Below, piece by piece: positions 31,224-40,910 of a stretch of DNA of 64,000 bases (the first letter of the stretch is position 1; every line of letters starts with the position of its first letter). Under the pieces are notes generated by a model. That model was not told the origin of the DNA. It searched no databases and saw only the letters and a program-made list of their open reading frames with translations. The stretch covers positions 1,863,501 to 1,927,500 of the forward strand of contig NZ_CP046509.1 in assembly GCF_009738185.1 (NCBI RefSeq), in the 5' to 3' direction. Source of the DNA: Erwinia sorbitola. Its GTDB lineage: Bacteria; Pseudomonadota; Gammaproteobacteria; Enterobacterales; Enterobacteriaceae. Position numbers and translations under genes: made by a program.

Positions 31224-33346
31224 GTGCTTCCCGGATACTGTTTTTTCAGCTGAACGAACCAGCGCTGACGCTGCGCTTTATCGACGTCTTTGCCGCCGCA
31301 GTCGTTATAGCCGGACGGGGCATAGCACATCACGGCACGGTAAAGCGCGTAGCTTTTATCTTCCGGCTCGGTTTTACTGTTACCGATCACCTGCTGATAA
31401 TAGTGCTGGCGATCGGGACGCCCCGGGTGCTTACCGGCCGCCACAATAGTATCGAGGGTGCCGTTGCCGCCGCTGTCACTCCAGGTGCTGACCGAGACGT
31501 TAGTGGTGCGGAAGAACTCGCTCAGGCAGTTCAGCGCATGGCTGTTGCCGGCGCGTTGACTGAGCTGTGTCACTACCGTTTCCAGCGCCGGACAGACGTA
31601 GCCTTTCTCGGTCTTTTCGCCAGTCCAGTCAAAGGCAGTGAGCTGCACATCAGCAAACGCCTCGCTTACTACCGGCTGCGTAATATGCTGGCTGAGTTTT
31701 CTGTCCTGCAACCATTCGCCGTAGCGCCCTTCGGTTAAATCCCTCACCAGTAAAGTATGCAGGGCAATAGTGCGTTCTTCATCGTTCGGCCCGCTGCTCG
31801 CCTGCTGGCGCAGCAGTTCCGGCGTGGCACGGGTTTTCAGCACCAGCGAACGGTAGCGCAGGTTGGTCACCCGGCTGTCCGGGGCATAAATGCGGTCAAC
31901 TTCATCGCCTGAAACCAGCGCTGCGGCCAGCCTGGCCTGGAGAAACTGCTGCTGCTCTGCATCCTGGGTGAGGGTTAACAAATGCGTCCAGCGATCGCGG
32001 GCAGCAGGCCACTGCTGCTGTGCCATCAGCGCATCGCCGTACAGCACCTGCTCACTGAAAGTGACAATATCCCGGGCGGGCAGCGTTTTCACCTCAGTGA
32101 TATTGGCGGTGACCGCGGCATAGTCCGCTGTGCGGAATGATTGCACCAGCGTCAGGTAGTGCCACAGCGGCAGCTGGCTGGCCTGCGCAAAAATCGGTTT
32201 AAGAGTATCAAGATACGCCTGATCAACGCAGGGCTGGCGAGGATTACAGTCGTTGCTACGCATCAGGCGCAGCGTCTGGGTAAATGTGAGCAGCGGGGCG
32301 TTGGGAGCACTGATAAACATCGCATCGCCGCTTTGATCTTTACTTTGCAGTTTCAGATCGTTTTCCGCTATCAGCTTCACAATCTCATCTTTGGTACTCG
32401 CCTGGTTCAGCGATTGCTCATAGCGAACGGCCAGCGTATCCCAATCCTCCAGATACCAGTCAATACGCCGCATCATACCTTCAGCGGAGGCTCTGTATTG
32501 CCCATTCGGCCAGGCGGTAAGATAGGCCTGAGCCGCCGTCCGCGCCAGGGTCGCGGCGTTTTTATCGATCTTCTTCACATCGAAATCGCCATATTCGCCG
32601 CTGGCATTTTCACTGCTCTGATTAAGCGCAGTGCGCATCAGCATATAGCTGGCGGTTTCCGCAACCCACTTCTGTTTAGCGGTTTGCAACGCAGTGAATG
32701 CCTGGGTGGCATCAGGGTAGCTGCCCTGATAAAAGTCATTGGCGGCCAGCAGGTAGTCACGGAAAGCACGCGCAGAGGAGCCTTCAGGGTAGTTCAGGGC
32801 TTCCGTCTGCGAGCCTGATTCCGGGCTGTCCGGGAGCGACATGCGGGCAATCGCCAGCGCCCGGCGCTGCTCCGGCGTCAGAGAGGTATCGTCCAGCAGA
32901 GCCTGGTAGAAGAGGGAAACGGTCGTCAGAGAATTGGATATATGGCGATTTTCCTCTTCGCCCTGAGACATCTTAGCCACTTCCAGCACGCTGGTATCCA
33001 GCCCAAGCGCGGCAATCTGGCTCTCCAGAGGAGCAGGGAGAGCGTCTGCCGGAGTGGCAGGGGATGCAGGCGCGGAGCTGGTGGCGTCATGGTAGCCGAA
33101 ATAGAACGAGCGGCTGCGCGTCATATCTGCGGGTACGGGCTGCGAGTCGAGGGTAACGGGTTTCTTTTCACTGACCAGGCGTAACAGGTTGTCACGGGTG
33201 TCGTTGGTCACGTCCAGTACCGGCGGGCTGACAATAAAACAGTCGGTACTGCCCCACTGGCAGCTTTCAATATCAGAGGAGGCAAACGTCTGGAAACTGG
33301 CTGTCAGTGACGCCAGTACGGTCAGGGCAATCCTTGTTTTACGCAT
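31193..33346 (-). CDS. Large periplasmic helical-repeat (TPR-like) protein, partner of DUF3142
   Basis: A 717-residue exported protein (signal ALTVLASLTASFQTFA) made mostly of helices with TPR/Sel1-like spacing, for example RAFRDYLLAANDFYQGSYPD, ATQAFTALQTAKQKWVAETA and AAQAYLTAWPNGQYRASAEG. The terminal part (QLKKQYPGSTWANKLKYYW) is typical of outer-membrane assembly TPR proteins. Cysteine pairs (CQWGSTDC, CNPRQPC) suggest disulfides. The gene is divergent from the giant DUF4347/Ig protein operon and shares its 380-bp upstream region, so it may scaffold or cap that system. No characterised homologue recognised. Confidence 0.72.
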   Translation of the reverse strand: MRKTRIALTVLASLTASFQTFASSDIESCQWGSTDCFIVSPPVLDVTNDTRDNLLRLVSEKKPVTLDSQPVPADMTRSRSFYFGYHDATSSAPASPATPADALPAPLESQIAALGLDTSVLEVAKMSQGEEENRHISNSLTTVSLFYQALLDDTSLTPEQRRALAIARMSLPDSPESGSQTEALNYPEGSSARAFRDYLLAANDFYQGSYPDATQAFTALQTAKQKWVAETASYMLMRTALNQSSENASGEYGDFDVKKIDKNAATLARTAAQAYLTAWPNGQYRASAEGMMRRIDWYLEDWDTLAVRYEQSLNQASTKDEIVKLIAENDLKLQSKDQSGDAMFISAPNAPLLTFTQTLRLMRSNDCNPRQPCVDQAYLDTLKPIFAQASQLPLWHYLTLVQSFRTADYAAVTANITEVKTLPARDIVTFSEQVLYGDALMAQQQWPAARDRWTHLLTLTQDAEQQQFLQARLAAALVSGDEVDRIYAPDSRVTNLRYRSLVLKTRATPELLRQQASSGPNDEERTIALHTLLVRDLTEGRYGEWLQDRKLSQHITQPVVSEAFADVQLTAFDWTGEKTEKGYVCPALETVVTQLSQRAGNSHALNCLSEFFRTTNVSVSTWSDSGGNGTLDTIVAAGKHPGRPDRQHYYQQVIGNSKTEPEDKSYALYRAVMCYAPSGYNDCGGKDVDKAQRQRWFVQLKKQYPGSTWANKLKYYW

Positions 33347-33729
33347 AATCCTTTTCCGGCAGGTGATGGAGAGTTGATGAGCCGGCGAATTCTAAGCTGA
33401 AAAGGCGTTTTTCATCAACGGTATTGCCGTCTCCATTCTCTCATTCCGGGGGGAGTTGCAGCCTGAATACGTGTTTTCAGCAGCCTGCACAATGCTGGCT
33501 GGTAATGTAAGCTTATGTTAATTTTCTGAAATTTTTGTACACAAAAACATTTCAAAGATAACACTTCTATAAGTTTATGTTTTTTGCTAAAAATGCTTTG
33601 GTTAATTTGATTAATAGGATTATTCCTGATCCTCCGTCAGATGAAACCTTAACTGAGATCGCATATCAATATCCCAACGCGTGAATATATAGCCCATTGC
33701 CAGCGGCTGTGCGGCTCAGGAGCATCATC
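33347..33729. other. Divergent regulatory region of the giant-protein locus
   Basis: About 380 bp, strongly AT-rich in its centre (33500-33640), between two oppositely oriented secretion-related operons. The low GC and curved-DNA-like A/T runs resemble H-NS-silenced promoters. No clear known operator was seen. CAGGAG at the right end is the ribosome binding site of the giant gene. Confidence 0.5.
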
Positions 33730-36700
33730 ATGACATGGCAAAACTGGTTCGGCAGCACTAAGCGGGCGTCATCTCAGAATGTGACGAACCCCAAAGAAAT
33801 GATTAGTAATTCTGTTCCCCGTACCGTGCCTGCCGCCTGGCTGCTTGAGCCGCGTATGCTGTTCGATGGTGCCATTGCTGCCACAGTAGTTGAGAACGCG
33901 GCGAACAGCGCCACGGCGTCGGATACCCACGCGACGGCCGCAGATAGCAAGGCAGACAGCCACGCCGACAGCTCCCACGCTGCGGCCACGACAAATACTG
34001 CCAGCGAAACAACCAGCAGCAGCGATCAACATCACAACAGTGACAGCAGTGACAGCCAGAGCGATGCCGTGACGCCAGCGGCCACCCCGGCGCGCCATGA
34101 AGTGGTGTTTATCGACACTTCCCTTAAGAATTATCAGACGCTGGTGGACGGTATCCAGCCCGGCGTTGAAATCGTCCTGATCGATGGCAGCAAAGATGGA
34201 TTACAGCAGATCGCCAGCTGGGCCTCGACGCATAGCGGTTACGACGCGATTCATATCTTTTCCCACGGCTCGGAAGGCAAGCTTAACCTTGGCAGTACCG
34301 TACTGACCGACAGCAGCATCAAATCTGCCGATGTGCAGGCGGCGCTGGCGGTGATTGGTCAGTCGCTGAAGGCCGACGGTGACCTGCTGCTGTACGGCTG
34401 CGATGTTGGAGCAGGCAGCGACGGCGCGGCGTTTGTTGCCGATCTGGCAGCGGCGACCGGGGCAGATGTGGCCGCTTCAGTCGATGCAACCGGCAGCAGC
34501 AAGATAGGCGGCGACTGGGTGCTGGAAAAAAGCATCGGAGATATCGATACCGCCGCGCTGCATATAGACGGTTACCAGGACGTGCTGTCGGTGGTGACCT
34601 TCAGTGAAAGTGATAGCGATCTTGACGGCTCTACTCTGAGTATTACGCGTCCGGTTGAAGGACAGAACATCACGTTTGCTGTTCCCAATAACGGCGCTTA
34701 TATGGGCTTAGATATGTCCAGCTATGGCACAGGGATATATGCTCTGGATGGCTCTATCAACGGCAGTAATACCAGCCTGGTGATCTCATCACCGGCAGGC
34801 TACAGCTTCGATCTCACCGGGCTGAAAGGAATAGCCACCACCGGTATTCTGCACTTTGAGCTGACCTTCTCTAACGGCACCACCGGCTCGTTTAACGCTG
34901 TGGTCAGTGAAAACGGCTATACCGCTATCAGCAACTTTTCAACGGCGATCAATGATGTTACCCGGGTGGTCATCACCTCCAATGATTATTCGGCACTGCA
35001 GGATATCACCATCTCCGATGTGAAGCCGATCGCGCCTGCGGTGGTCAGTGTTAGCGCCACCACGGCCAACGGTGCCTATAAAGCCGGTGATACGGTTATG
35101 GTTACCGTTAATTTCTCCTCAGTAGTGATGGTGAATACCACCGGTGGCACGCCCACTCTGCTACTGGAAACCGGTACTATCGACCGACTGGCAACCTACG
35201 TCAGCGGTTCAGGCACCAGTCAGCTTATCTTCAGCTATACGGTGTCAAATGGCGATCAAAGTGCCGATCTGAATTATGTCAGCAGCAGTTCGCTGGCGCT
35301 GAATGGCAGCACCATCAGCGATAGCAACAGTGTAAACGCCACCCTGACGCTGCCAGATACTGGCGCGCAGTATTCCCTGGGGTGGGGAAAAAATATTGTT
35401 ATCGATACCCAGCTGCCAACGGCCACTATCACACTCAGTGATACCGCGCTGAAGACCGGTGAGACGGCAACGGTGACCATCATCTTTAGCGAAGCGGTTA
35501 GCGGATTTGATAATTCGGATTTAACCGTGGCAAACGGTACCTTAAGTGCGGTGTCCTCAGCCGATGGCGGTGTCACCTGGATAGCAACCTTTACGCCTGA
35601 CAGCAGCGTTACCGACAATACAAATACTATCGGCCTCGCAATGAGTGGGGTGCACGATGTGGCGGGGAATAACGGCAGCGGTAACGTCAGCTCGCCCAAC
35701 TACGCTATTGATACATTGCGCCCTACCGCCAGCATTGTGGTGGCTGATAACACGCTGACCGCAGGCGAAACCTCTTTAGTTACCATCACTTTCAACGAAG
35801 CGGTTACAGGCTTCACCCTCGCCGATCTTAGCGTGGAAAATGGCGTGATGAGCGGCTTGAGCACTTCTGATGGCGGCATCACCTGGACGGCAACGCTTAC
35901 CCCTGTCTCAAATGCCAGTGACGCTACCAATGTGATCACGCTGGCCAACAGCGGCGTGGCAGATCTGGCAGGTAATGCGGGCAGCGGCACCACAAACTCG
36001 AACAATTTTAGCGTGTCGACCCGGCAGCCAACCTCAACGATCGTTATCGCGGATAACACGCTGAATATCGGGAAAACCTCGCAGGTAACTATCACTTTCA
36101 GCGAGGCGGTCACCGGCTTTACCAACGCGGATTTGGTGGTGGCTAACGGTACGTTAAGCGCGGTGAGTTCATCAGATGGTATTACCTGGACAGCCACCCT
36201 TACGCCAACGGCTGACACTACCGATGCCACCAACGCGATTACGCTGGACAATAGCGGCGTACAGAATGCCGCGGGAAATATCGGCATCGGCTCGGCAACC
36301 TCGAACAATTATGCTGTTGATACCCATCGCCCGACGGCAACGATTACTATGAGTGATACCGCGTTGAAAATTGGCGATACCTCGACGGTCACCATCACCT
36401 TCTCTGAGGCCGTCAGCGGGCTTACCAATGCAGATGTGACTACTACTAACGGAGGACTGAGCCTGATTAGTTCAGCCGACGGCGGTCTCACCTGGACGGC
36501 AACCTTTACGCCAACATCAAATATCACTGATACCAGCAATATCATTACGCTGGATAACACCGGCATCGCTGACCTTGCAGGTAACGCCGGCAGCGGCAGC
36601 ACCGAATCAGTCAGCTATTCGATAGACACCCGTCGGCCGAACGCCACCATCGTGGTGGCCGATAATGCCCTCACCGCAGGTGAAACGTCGCTGGTCACCA

Positions 36701-39366
36701 TCACCTTCTCGGAGGCGGTAACCGGTTTTACTAACGCGGATCTGACCGTGACAAACGGCACCTTAAGTGCGGTCAGTAGCTCTGATGGTGGCGTCACCTG
36801 GATAGCAACCTTTACTCCGGTACTGGGCTTCAAAAGTGCCAGTAATCAGATCACCCTGAATAACGCGGGGGTGGCGGATCTGGCGGGCAATGCGGGAAGC
36901 GGTAATATCAGCTCAAATAACTTCAGTATTGATACCCAAAGACCGACCGCCAGCGTTGTGGTTGCGGATAATGCTCTCAGGATTGGTGAAACTTCGCTGG
37001 TCACCATCACCTTCACAGAACCGGTAACCGGATTTACCAACGCGGATTTAACCGTTGCTAACGGAACCTTAACAGCGGTCACCACCTCAGACGGCGGCAT
37101 GACCTGGACGGCGACCTTTACACCATCCAGCGACCTGACAAATGCCGCTAACATGATTATCGTGGATAACACCGGGGTAGAGAATATGTCGGGCAATGCC
37201 GGTAGTGGCACAACCAGCTCCAATAACTACGCCATTGATACCCAGCGCCCGACGGCCACCATCGTGATGGCGGATAATGCTCTGGCCGCCGGTGAAACCT
37301 CGCTGGTGACCATTACCTTCTCTGAGGCGGTAACCGGCTTTAGCAATGCTGATGTCACTGTGACTAACGGCAGCTTAACCGCTCTCAGCTCCTCTGACGG
37401 CGGCATGACCTGGACGGCAACCTTTACGCCAACGGAGGGAACCAATAATGCCAGCAATGCGATCGTGCTGGATAATTCCGGGGTGACGGATCTGGCGGGC
37501 AATGCGGGCAGCGGCACCACCGAGTCAGGCAACTATTCGATTGATACCCTGCGGCCAACCGCCACCATTGTTATGGCTGACAGTACGCTGGCGGCTGGCG
37601 AATCTTCACTGGTGACCATCACCTTCTCGGAGGCGGTCACCGGTTTCAGTAACAGTTCACTCACTGTGCCCAATGGCACCCTCAGTGCGGTAAGTTCAGC
37701 GGATGGCGGTCTCACCTGGACGGCGACCTATACTCCGGCGACGAATGTTCGTGATACCACTAACCTGATTGTGCTGAATAATACTTCCGTAGCGGATCTG
37801 GCGGGCAATCTGGGTACGGGCACCACCAGTTCCGTTAATTTCACCATTGATACCGTGCGCCCAGCCGCTACGGTGGTGGTGGCGGATCCGTCGCTGAGAG
37901 CAGGACAAAGCTCACAGGTGACCATTACCTTCACGGAGGCGGTCACCGGTTTTACTAATGCCGATCTGACCGTTGCGGGCGGTACGTTAAGCGCAGTCAA
38001 TTCAATCGATGGCGGTATAACCTGGACGGCGACCTTTACCCCGGCCGCCAGCCTGACCAGCACCAGCAATCTGATCAGTCTGGATAATACCGGCGTTGCG
38101 AATGCTTCCGGCAACACAGGGAGCGGTACGACGGTTTCCAATAACTACAGCATCGATACAGCCTTACCAGCGGCCTCCATCGTGGTGAGCAATCCGTTAA
38201 TGGGTAACGGGGCGACCTCGCTGGTGACGATCACCTTCTCTGAAGCGGTCAGCGGTTTTGATTTGTCCGATATCTCGGTGGCGAATGGCACACTGAACAA
38301 CCTGAGTTCCGCGGACGGCGGCATCACCTGGACGGCAACGCTGACGCCGACGGCAGGAGTGACCGACAGCACTAACCTGGTGCTGGTGGATACCAGCGGG
38401 GTGCAGGATGCCGCCGGAAATGCGGGCAGCGGTAGCGCCATTTCCAATAATTATGCCCTGGACGCTACGCCGCCTGTCGGCACCATTACCCTGAGTGACA
38501 CTCAGCTCACCGCAGGGGAAACGGCCCGGGTAACGATCACCTTCAATGAGGCGGTTACAGGCTTCAGCAATGCCGACCTGAAGGTCAGCAACGGCACGCT
38601 GAGTGCAGTAGTCTCGACGGATGGTGGTATCACCTGGACGGCACTCTTTACCCCGACGGCGGGAACGGTTGCGGCGGGTAATCTGATCACTCTTGATAAC
38701 AGCGGCGTCACCGACCTGGCTGGCAATGCGGGCAGCGGCAGCAGCGCCTCCCCAGCGTTCTCCATCGACAGCCGTCCGGTAGAACCGACCACCACCGTTG
38801 CGGGTAATCCGCAGTTTCTGTCAACCGACGGGCAGCCAGGTGCAGCGGCGCTTGCGGGCGGTGACGGCCCGCGCAGTCAGATTCAGCTTATCACGCTGCC
38901 GGATGTGCCCGCTGGTCTGCTGGCCTCCGGTTCAACCATCTTTGGCGCGACCACCGGCTTAAGTACTACGCCTTCAGCGGCTATCGTCTTCAGCCAGCCC
39001 GGTCAGGGTGGCGGAGCGGCAGCGCCCTCTGCGCTGGCAGCCGTCTTTAGTCAGAATGATGTTAACCATTACGAACCCGGCGTGATCCGCTCTCAGTCGG
39101 TTGATCTGAATCAGCCGATGGGCGGCAGATCGACCCTTGCCGGGCTGTTTGGCGGCATCAACCTGCCAGGCACCACCGATCTTGAAGTGTTCTCCGGCAG
39201 CAGCTGGAAGAGCGTCTCTGACAACAGCATTACAGGCGCAATTGCCCCGACCTCCGTGTTTGGTGCGCCGGTATTCAGCCAGCAGTTGCAGTGGCTGGAT
39301 GAGGTTCAGTCGCAGCAGGTGGCCTCGCTCGAAGTGGCCCTTAAAAATATAAAGCCGGCAGTCTAA
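33730..39366 (+). CDS. Giant surface/secreted protein: LEPR motif, DUF4347, eleven Ig-like repeats
   Basis: A 1878-residue protein. Residues 33-48 hold AAWLLEPRMLFDGA, the short N-terminal motif of many large exported adhesins. A Ser/Thr/Ala/Asp-rich low-complexity linker runs from about 50 to 120. DUF4347 spans about 122-285, with H179 in IHIFSHGSEG and C224 in LLLYGCDVGAG. A beta-rich region follows (290-560), then eleven repeats of about 102 residues (562-1682; each with PTATIVxADxxLxxGETSxV and DGGxTWTATxTP), then a unique 195-residue C-terminus. It has no Sec signal, no RTX nonapeptides and no autotransporter barrel. With the adjacent TolC/HlyD/M50 genes it is probably exported and possibly proteolysed. 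The start is set by CAGGAG. Confidence 0.88.
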   Translation: MTWQNWFGSTKRASSQNVTNPKEMISNSVPRTVPAAWLLEPRMLFDGAIAATVVENAANSATASDTHATAADSKADSHADSSHAAATTNTASETTSSSDQHHNSDSSDSQSDAVTPAATPARHEVVFIDTSLKNYQTLVDGIQPGVEIVLIDGSKDGLQQIASWASTHSGYDAIHIFSHGSEGKLNLGSTVLTDSSIKSADVQAALAVIGQSLKADGDLLLYGCDVGAGSDGAAFVADLAAATGADVAASVDATGSSKIGGDWVLEKSIGDIDTAALHIDGYQDVLSVVTFSESDSDLDGSTLSITRPVEGQNITFAVPNNGAYMGLDMSSYGTGIYALDGSINGSNTSLVISSPAGYSFDLTGLKGIATTGILHFELTFSNGTTGSFNAVVSENGYTAISNFSTAINDVTRVVITSNDYSALQDITISDVKPIAPAVVSVSATTANGAYKAGDTVMVTVNFSSVVMVNTTGGTPTLLLETGTIDRLATYVSGSGTSQLIFSYTVSNGDQSADLNYVSSSSLALNGSTISDSNSVNATLTLPDTGAQYSLGWGKNIVIDTQLPTATITLSDTALKTGETATVTIIFSEAVSGFDNSDLTVANGTLSAVSSADGGVTWIATFTPDSSVTDNTNTIGLAMSGVHDVAGNNGSGNVSSPNYAIDTLRPTASIVVADNTLTAGETSLVTITFNEAVTGFTLADLSVENGVMSGLSTSDGGITWTATLTPVSNASDATNVITLANSGVADLAGNAGSGTTNSNNFSVSTRQPTSTIVIADNTLNIGKTSQVTITFSEAVTGFTNADLVVANGTLSAVSSSDGITWTATLTPTADTTDATNAITLDNSGVQNAAGNIGIGSATSNNYAVDTHRPTATITMSDTALKIGDTSTVTITFSEAVSGLTNADVTTTNGGLSLISSADGGLTWTATFTPTSNITDTSNIITLDNTGIADLAGNAGSGSTESVSYSIDTRRPNATIVVADNALTAGETSLVTITFSEAVTGFTNADLTVTNGTLSAVSSSDGGVTWIATFTPVLGFKSASNQITLNNAGVADLAGNAGSGNISSNNFSIDTQRPTASVVVADNALRIGETSLVTITFTEPVTGFTNADLTVANGTLTAVTTSDGGMTWTATFTPSSDLTNAANMIIVDNTGVENMSGNAGSGTTSSNNYAIDTQRPTATIVMADNALAAGETSLVTITFSEAVTGFSNADVTVTNGSLTALSSSDGGMTWTATFTPTEGTNNASNAIVLDNSGVTDLAGNAGSGTTESGNYSIDTLRPTATIVMADSTLAAGESSLVTITFSEAVTGFSNSSLTVPNGTLSAVSSADGGLTWTATYTPATNVRDTTNLIVLNNTSVADLAGNLGTGTTSSVNFTIDTVRPAATVVVADPSLRAGQSSQVTITFTEAVTGFTNADLTVAGGTLSAVNSIDGGITWTATFTPAASLTSTSNLISLDNTGVANASGNTGSGTTVSNNYSIDTALPAASIVVSNPLMGNGATSLVTITFSEAVSGFDLSDISVANGTLNNLSSADGGITWTATLTPTAGVTDSTNLVLVDTSGVQDAAGNAGSGSAISNNYALDATPPVGTITLSDTQLTAGETARVTITFNEAVTGFSNADLKVSNGTLSAVVSTDGGITWTALFTPTAGTVAAGNLITLDNSGVTDLAGNAGSGSSASPAFSIDSRPVEPTTTVAGNPQFLSTDGQPGAAALAGGDGPRSQIQLITLPDVPAGLLASGSTIFGATTGLSTTPSAAIVFSQPGQGGGAAAPSALAAVFSQNDVNHYEPGVIRSQSVDLNQPMGGRSTLAGLFGGINLPGTTDLEVFSGSSWKSVSDNSITGAIAPTSVFGAPVFSQQLQWLDEVQSQQVASLEVALKNIKPAV
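35411..38775 (+). repeat. Eleven tandem Ig-like domain repeats (about 305 bp each)
   Basis: The units share a frame-preserving pattern at protein level (GETSLVTITFSEAVTGF then NADLTV-NGTLSAVSSSDGG) but differ enough at DNA level to limit recombination. Order and identity vary; units 5 to 8 are the most alike. Each ends with LAGNAGSGTTxSNNYSIDT. Long open frames on the opposite strand here are by-products of the repeats. Confidence 0.9.
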
Positions 39367-39397
39367 AAATAACTCAGGTCTGGGGTAAGGAATGATG

Positions 39398-40894
39398 ATG
39401 CATAAATATGGAAAAATCTTCAGCGTTAGCGTGATTGCTCTGTTGATTAGCGGCTGTGCGGTCTCTACGCAGCCCATAGATAAGAAGGCCAGCCAGCAGC
39501 GCGCCGATGCCGATCTCACTGCGATGTTTAAGAATCAGGATCCTGTGACCGCACCGATCACCCTGCACGATGCGATGGCCCGTGCGCTGAAATATAACCT
39601 TGAAGCGCGACTGAAAGTCATGGAGCAGGCGCTGTCTCAGCAGCAGGTCGATCTGTCACGCTTCGATCTGCTGCCGAAAATGGCGGCGGAAGCCGGGTAT
39701 GCTACCCGCGATAACTACAGCGCCTCCAGCAGCCGCAGCGTTGAATCCGGTAACCAGTCGCTGGAGCCATCAACCTCACAGGATCGTACCCGTCGCGTGG
39801 CCGATCTGACGATGGTGTGGAACATTCTCGACTTTGGCGTCAGCTACGTAACCGCCCATCAGCAGTCGGACAAACGCTGGATTGCTGAAGAGCGACGCCG
39901 CAAGGTCACTCATACAATCGTGCAGGATGTGCAGTCCGCATACTGGCGCGCCGTGGCGGCTGAACGCCTGCTGGGCCGCATTGATACCTTAATTGGCCGC
40001 GTCAATATGGCGCGGGAAAACAGCCAGAAAATGTCGACGCAAAAAGTCGGCGATCTGATTGAAGCCTACAGCTATCAGCGCGCACTGCTGGATGCTACCC
40101 GCCAGCTGGAAGAGCAGCGCCGGGCGCTGTCGCTGGCAAAAACTGAGCTGGCCACGCTGATGAACCTGCCGCTGGGCACCAGCTATACGCTGGCACTGCC
40201 TGATCGGGAACAGCTGGTGGAACCGGCGCTGAATGTACCGATGGACGATCTGGAAAAAGCAGCGCTGGTGAATCGCCCGGAACTGCGCGAGCAGGACTAC
40301 CAGGTGCGCATCAGTGCGGCTGAAACACGGAAATCCCTGCTGCGGATGCTGCCGGGTATTGAACTCTCCATTGGGGGGAATTACGACAGCAACTCCTTCC
40401 TGGTGAACCAGAGCTGGGTCGATGCCGGGGCAAAAGTAACCTGGAACCTGTTTAATCTGCTCTCTGGTCCGGCGGCCTACGATGTGGCCAAAGCGGGGGA
40501 GAGTGTTTCCGAGCTGCGCCGCCAGGCAATGTCGATGGCGGTGCTGGCGCAGCTCTACGTGGCGCGTGCCAACTTTAATGAAGCGCTGCGTCAGTATCAC
40601 ACCGGTAAAGAGTTGCAGGTACTCGACAGTGAAATTCTGGCGCAGCTGAATAACCGCTATCAGGCTGGCAGCATTGGTGAACTGCAACTGATCCAGGGAG
40701 AACTTAATGCGGTGAATACTTCGCTGCGTAACGATCTCGCCTATGCGGAACTGCGCAACGCCTACGGACAGGTATTTGTTACCGTGGGTCTTGATCCGCT
40801 GCCGGAAGCACAGAAGCTGACGGATATTCCGTCCGTCGGGCAGGCACTGGATCGCACCGAAAAACGCTGGGCAGCCGGCAATATTTCACTGTAA
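39398..40894 (+). CDS. TolC-family outer-membrane efflux lipoprotein
   Basis: An outer-membrane channel of about 498 residues. Lipobox LLISGC with a short signal; then the two-repeat helical coiled-coil architecture, ITLHDAMARALKYNLEARLK in repeat 1, WNILDFGVSYVTA marking the first beta-barrel strand pair, and WNLFNLLSGPAAYDVAK the second. It should form the exit duct for the neighbouring HlyD-type adaptors. ATG ATG ATG is repeated at the start; the third (39398) has the best spacing from AAGG. It lies 31 bp after the giant gene in the same operon. Confidence 0.88.
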   Translation: MHKYGKIFSVSVIALLISGCAVSTQPIDKKASQQRADADLTAMFKNQDPVTAPITLHDAMARALKYNLEARLKVMEQALSQQQVDLSRFDLLPKMAAEAGYATRDNYSASSSRSVESGNQSLEPSTSQDRTRRVADLTMVWNILDFGVSYVTAHQQSDKRWIAEERRRKVTHTIVQDVQSAYWRAVAAERLLGRIDTLIGRVNMARENSQKMSTQKVGDLIEAYSYQRALLDATRQLEEQRRALSLAKTELATLMNLPLGTSYTLALPDREQLVEPALNVPMDDLEKAALVNRPELREQDYQVRISAAETRKSLLRMLPGIELSIGGNYDSNSFLVNQSWVDAGAKVTWNLFNLLSGPAAYDVAKAGESVSELRRQAMSMAVLAQLYVARANFNEALRQYHTGKELQVLDSEILAQLNNRYQAGSIGELQLIQGELNAVNTSLRNDLAYAELRNAYGQVFVTVGLDPLPEAQKLTDIPSVGQALDRTEKRWAAGNISL

Positions 40895-40910
40895 GGCGCA
40901 GGGTAATCTG

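Noticed and set aside
36000..36060. RTX calcium-binding repeats or a type I secretion signal in the giant protein
   Set aside because: No GGxGxDxxx nonapeptides occur in the repeats or the C-terminus, so a classical RTX adhesin call is not supported.
35274..38795. A chain of 60-140-codon open frames on the minus strand opposite the giant gene
   Set aside because: They recur with the 305-bp repeat period and are mirror images of the Ig-repeat codons (low stop density from GC-rich Thr/Ala/Ser codons); no ribosome binding sites or family motifs.
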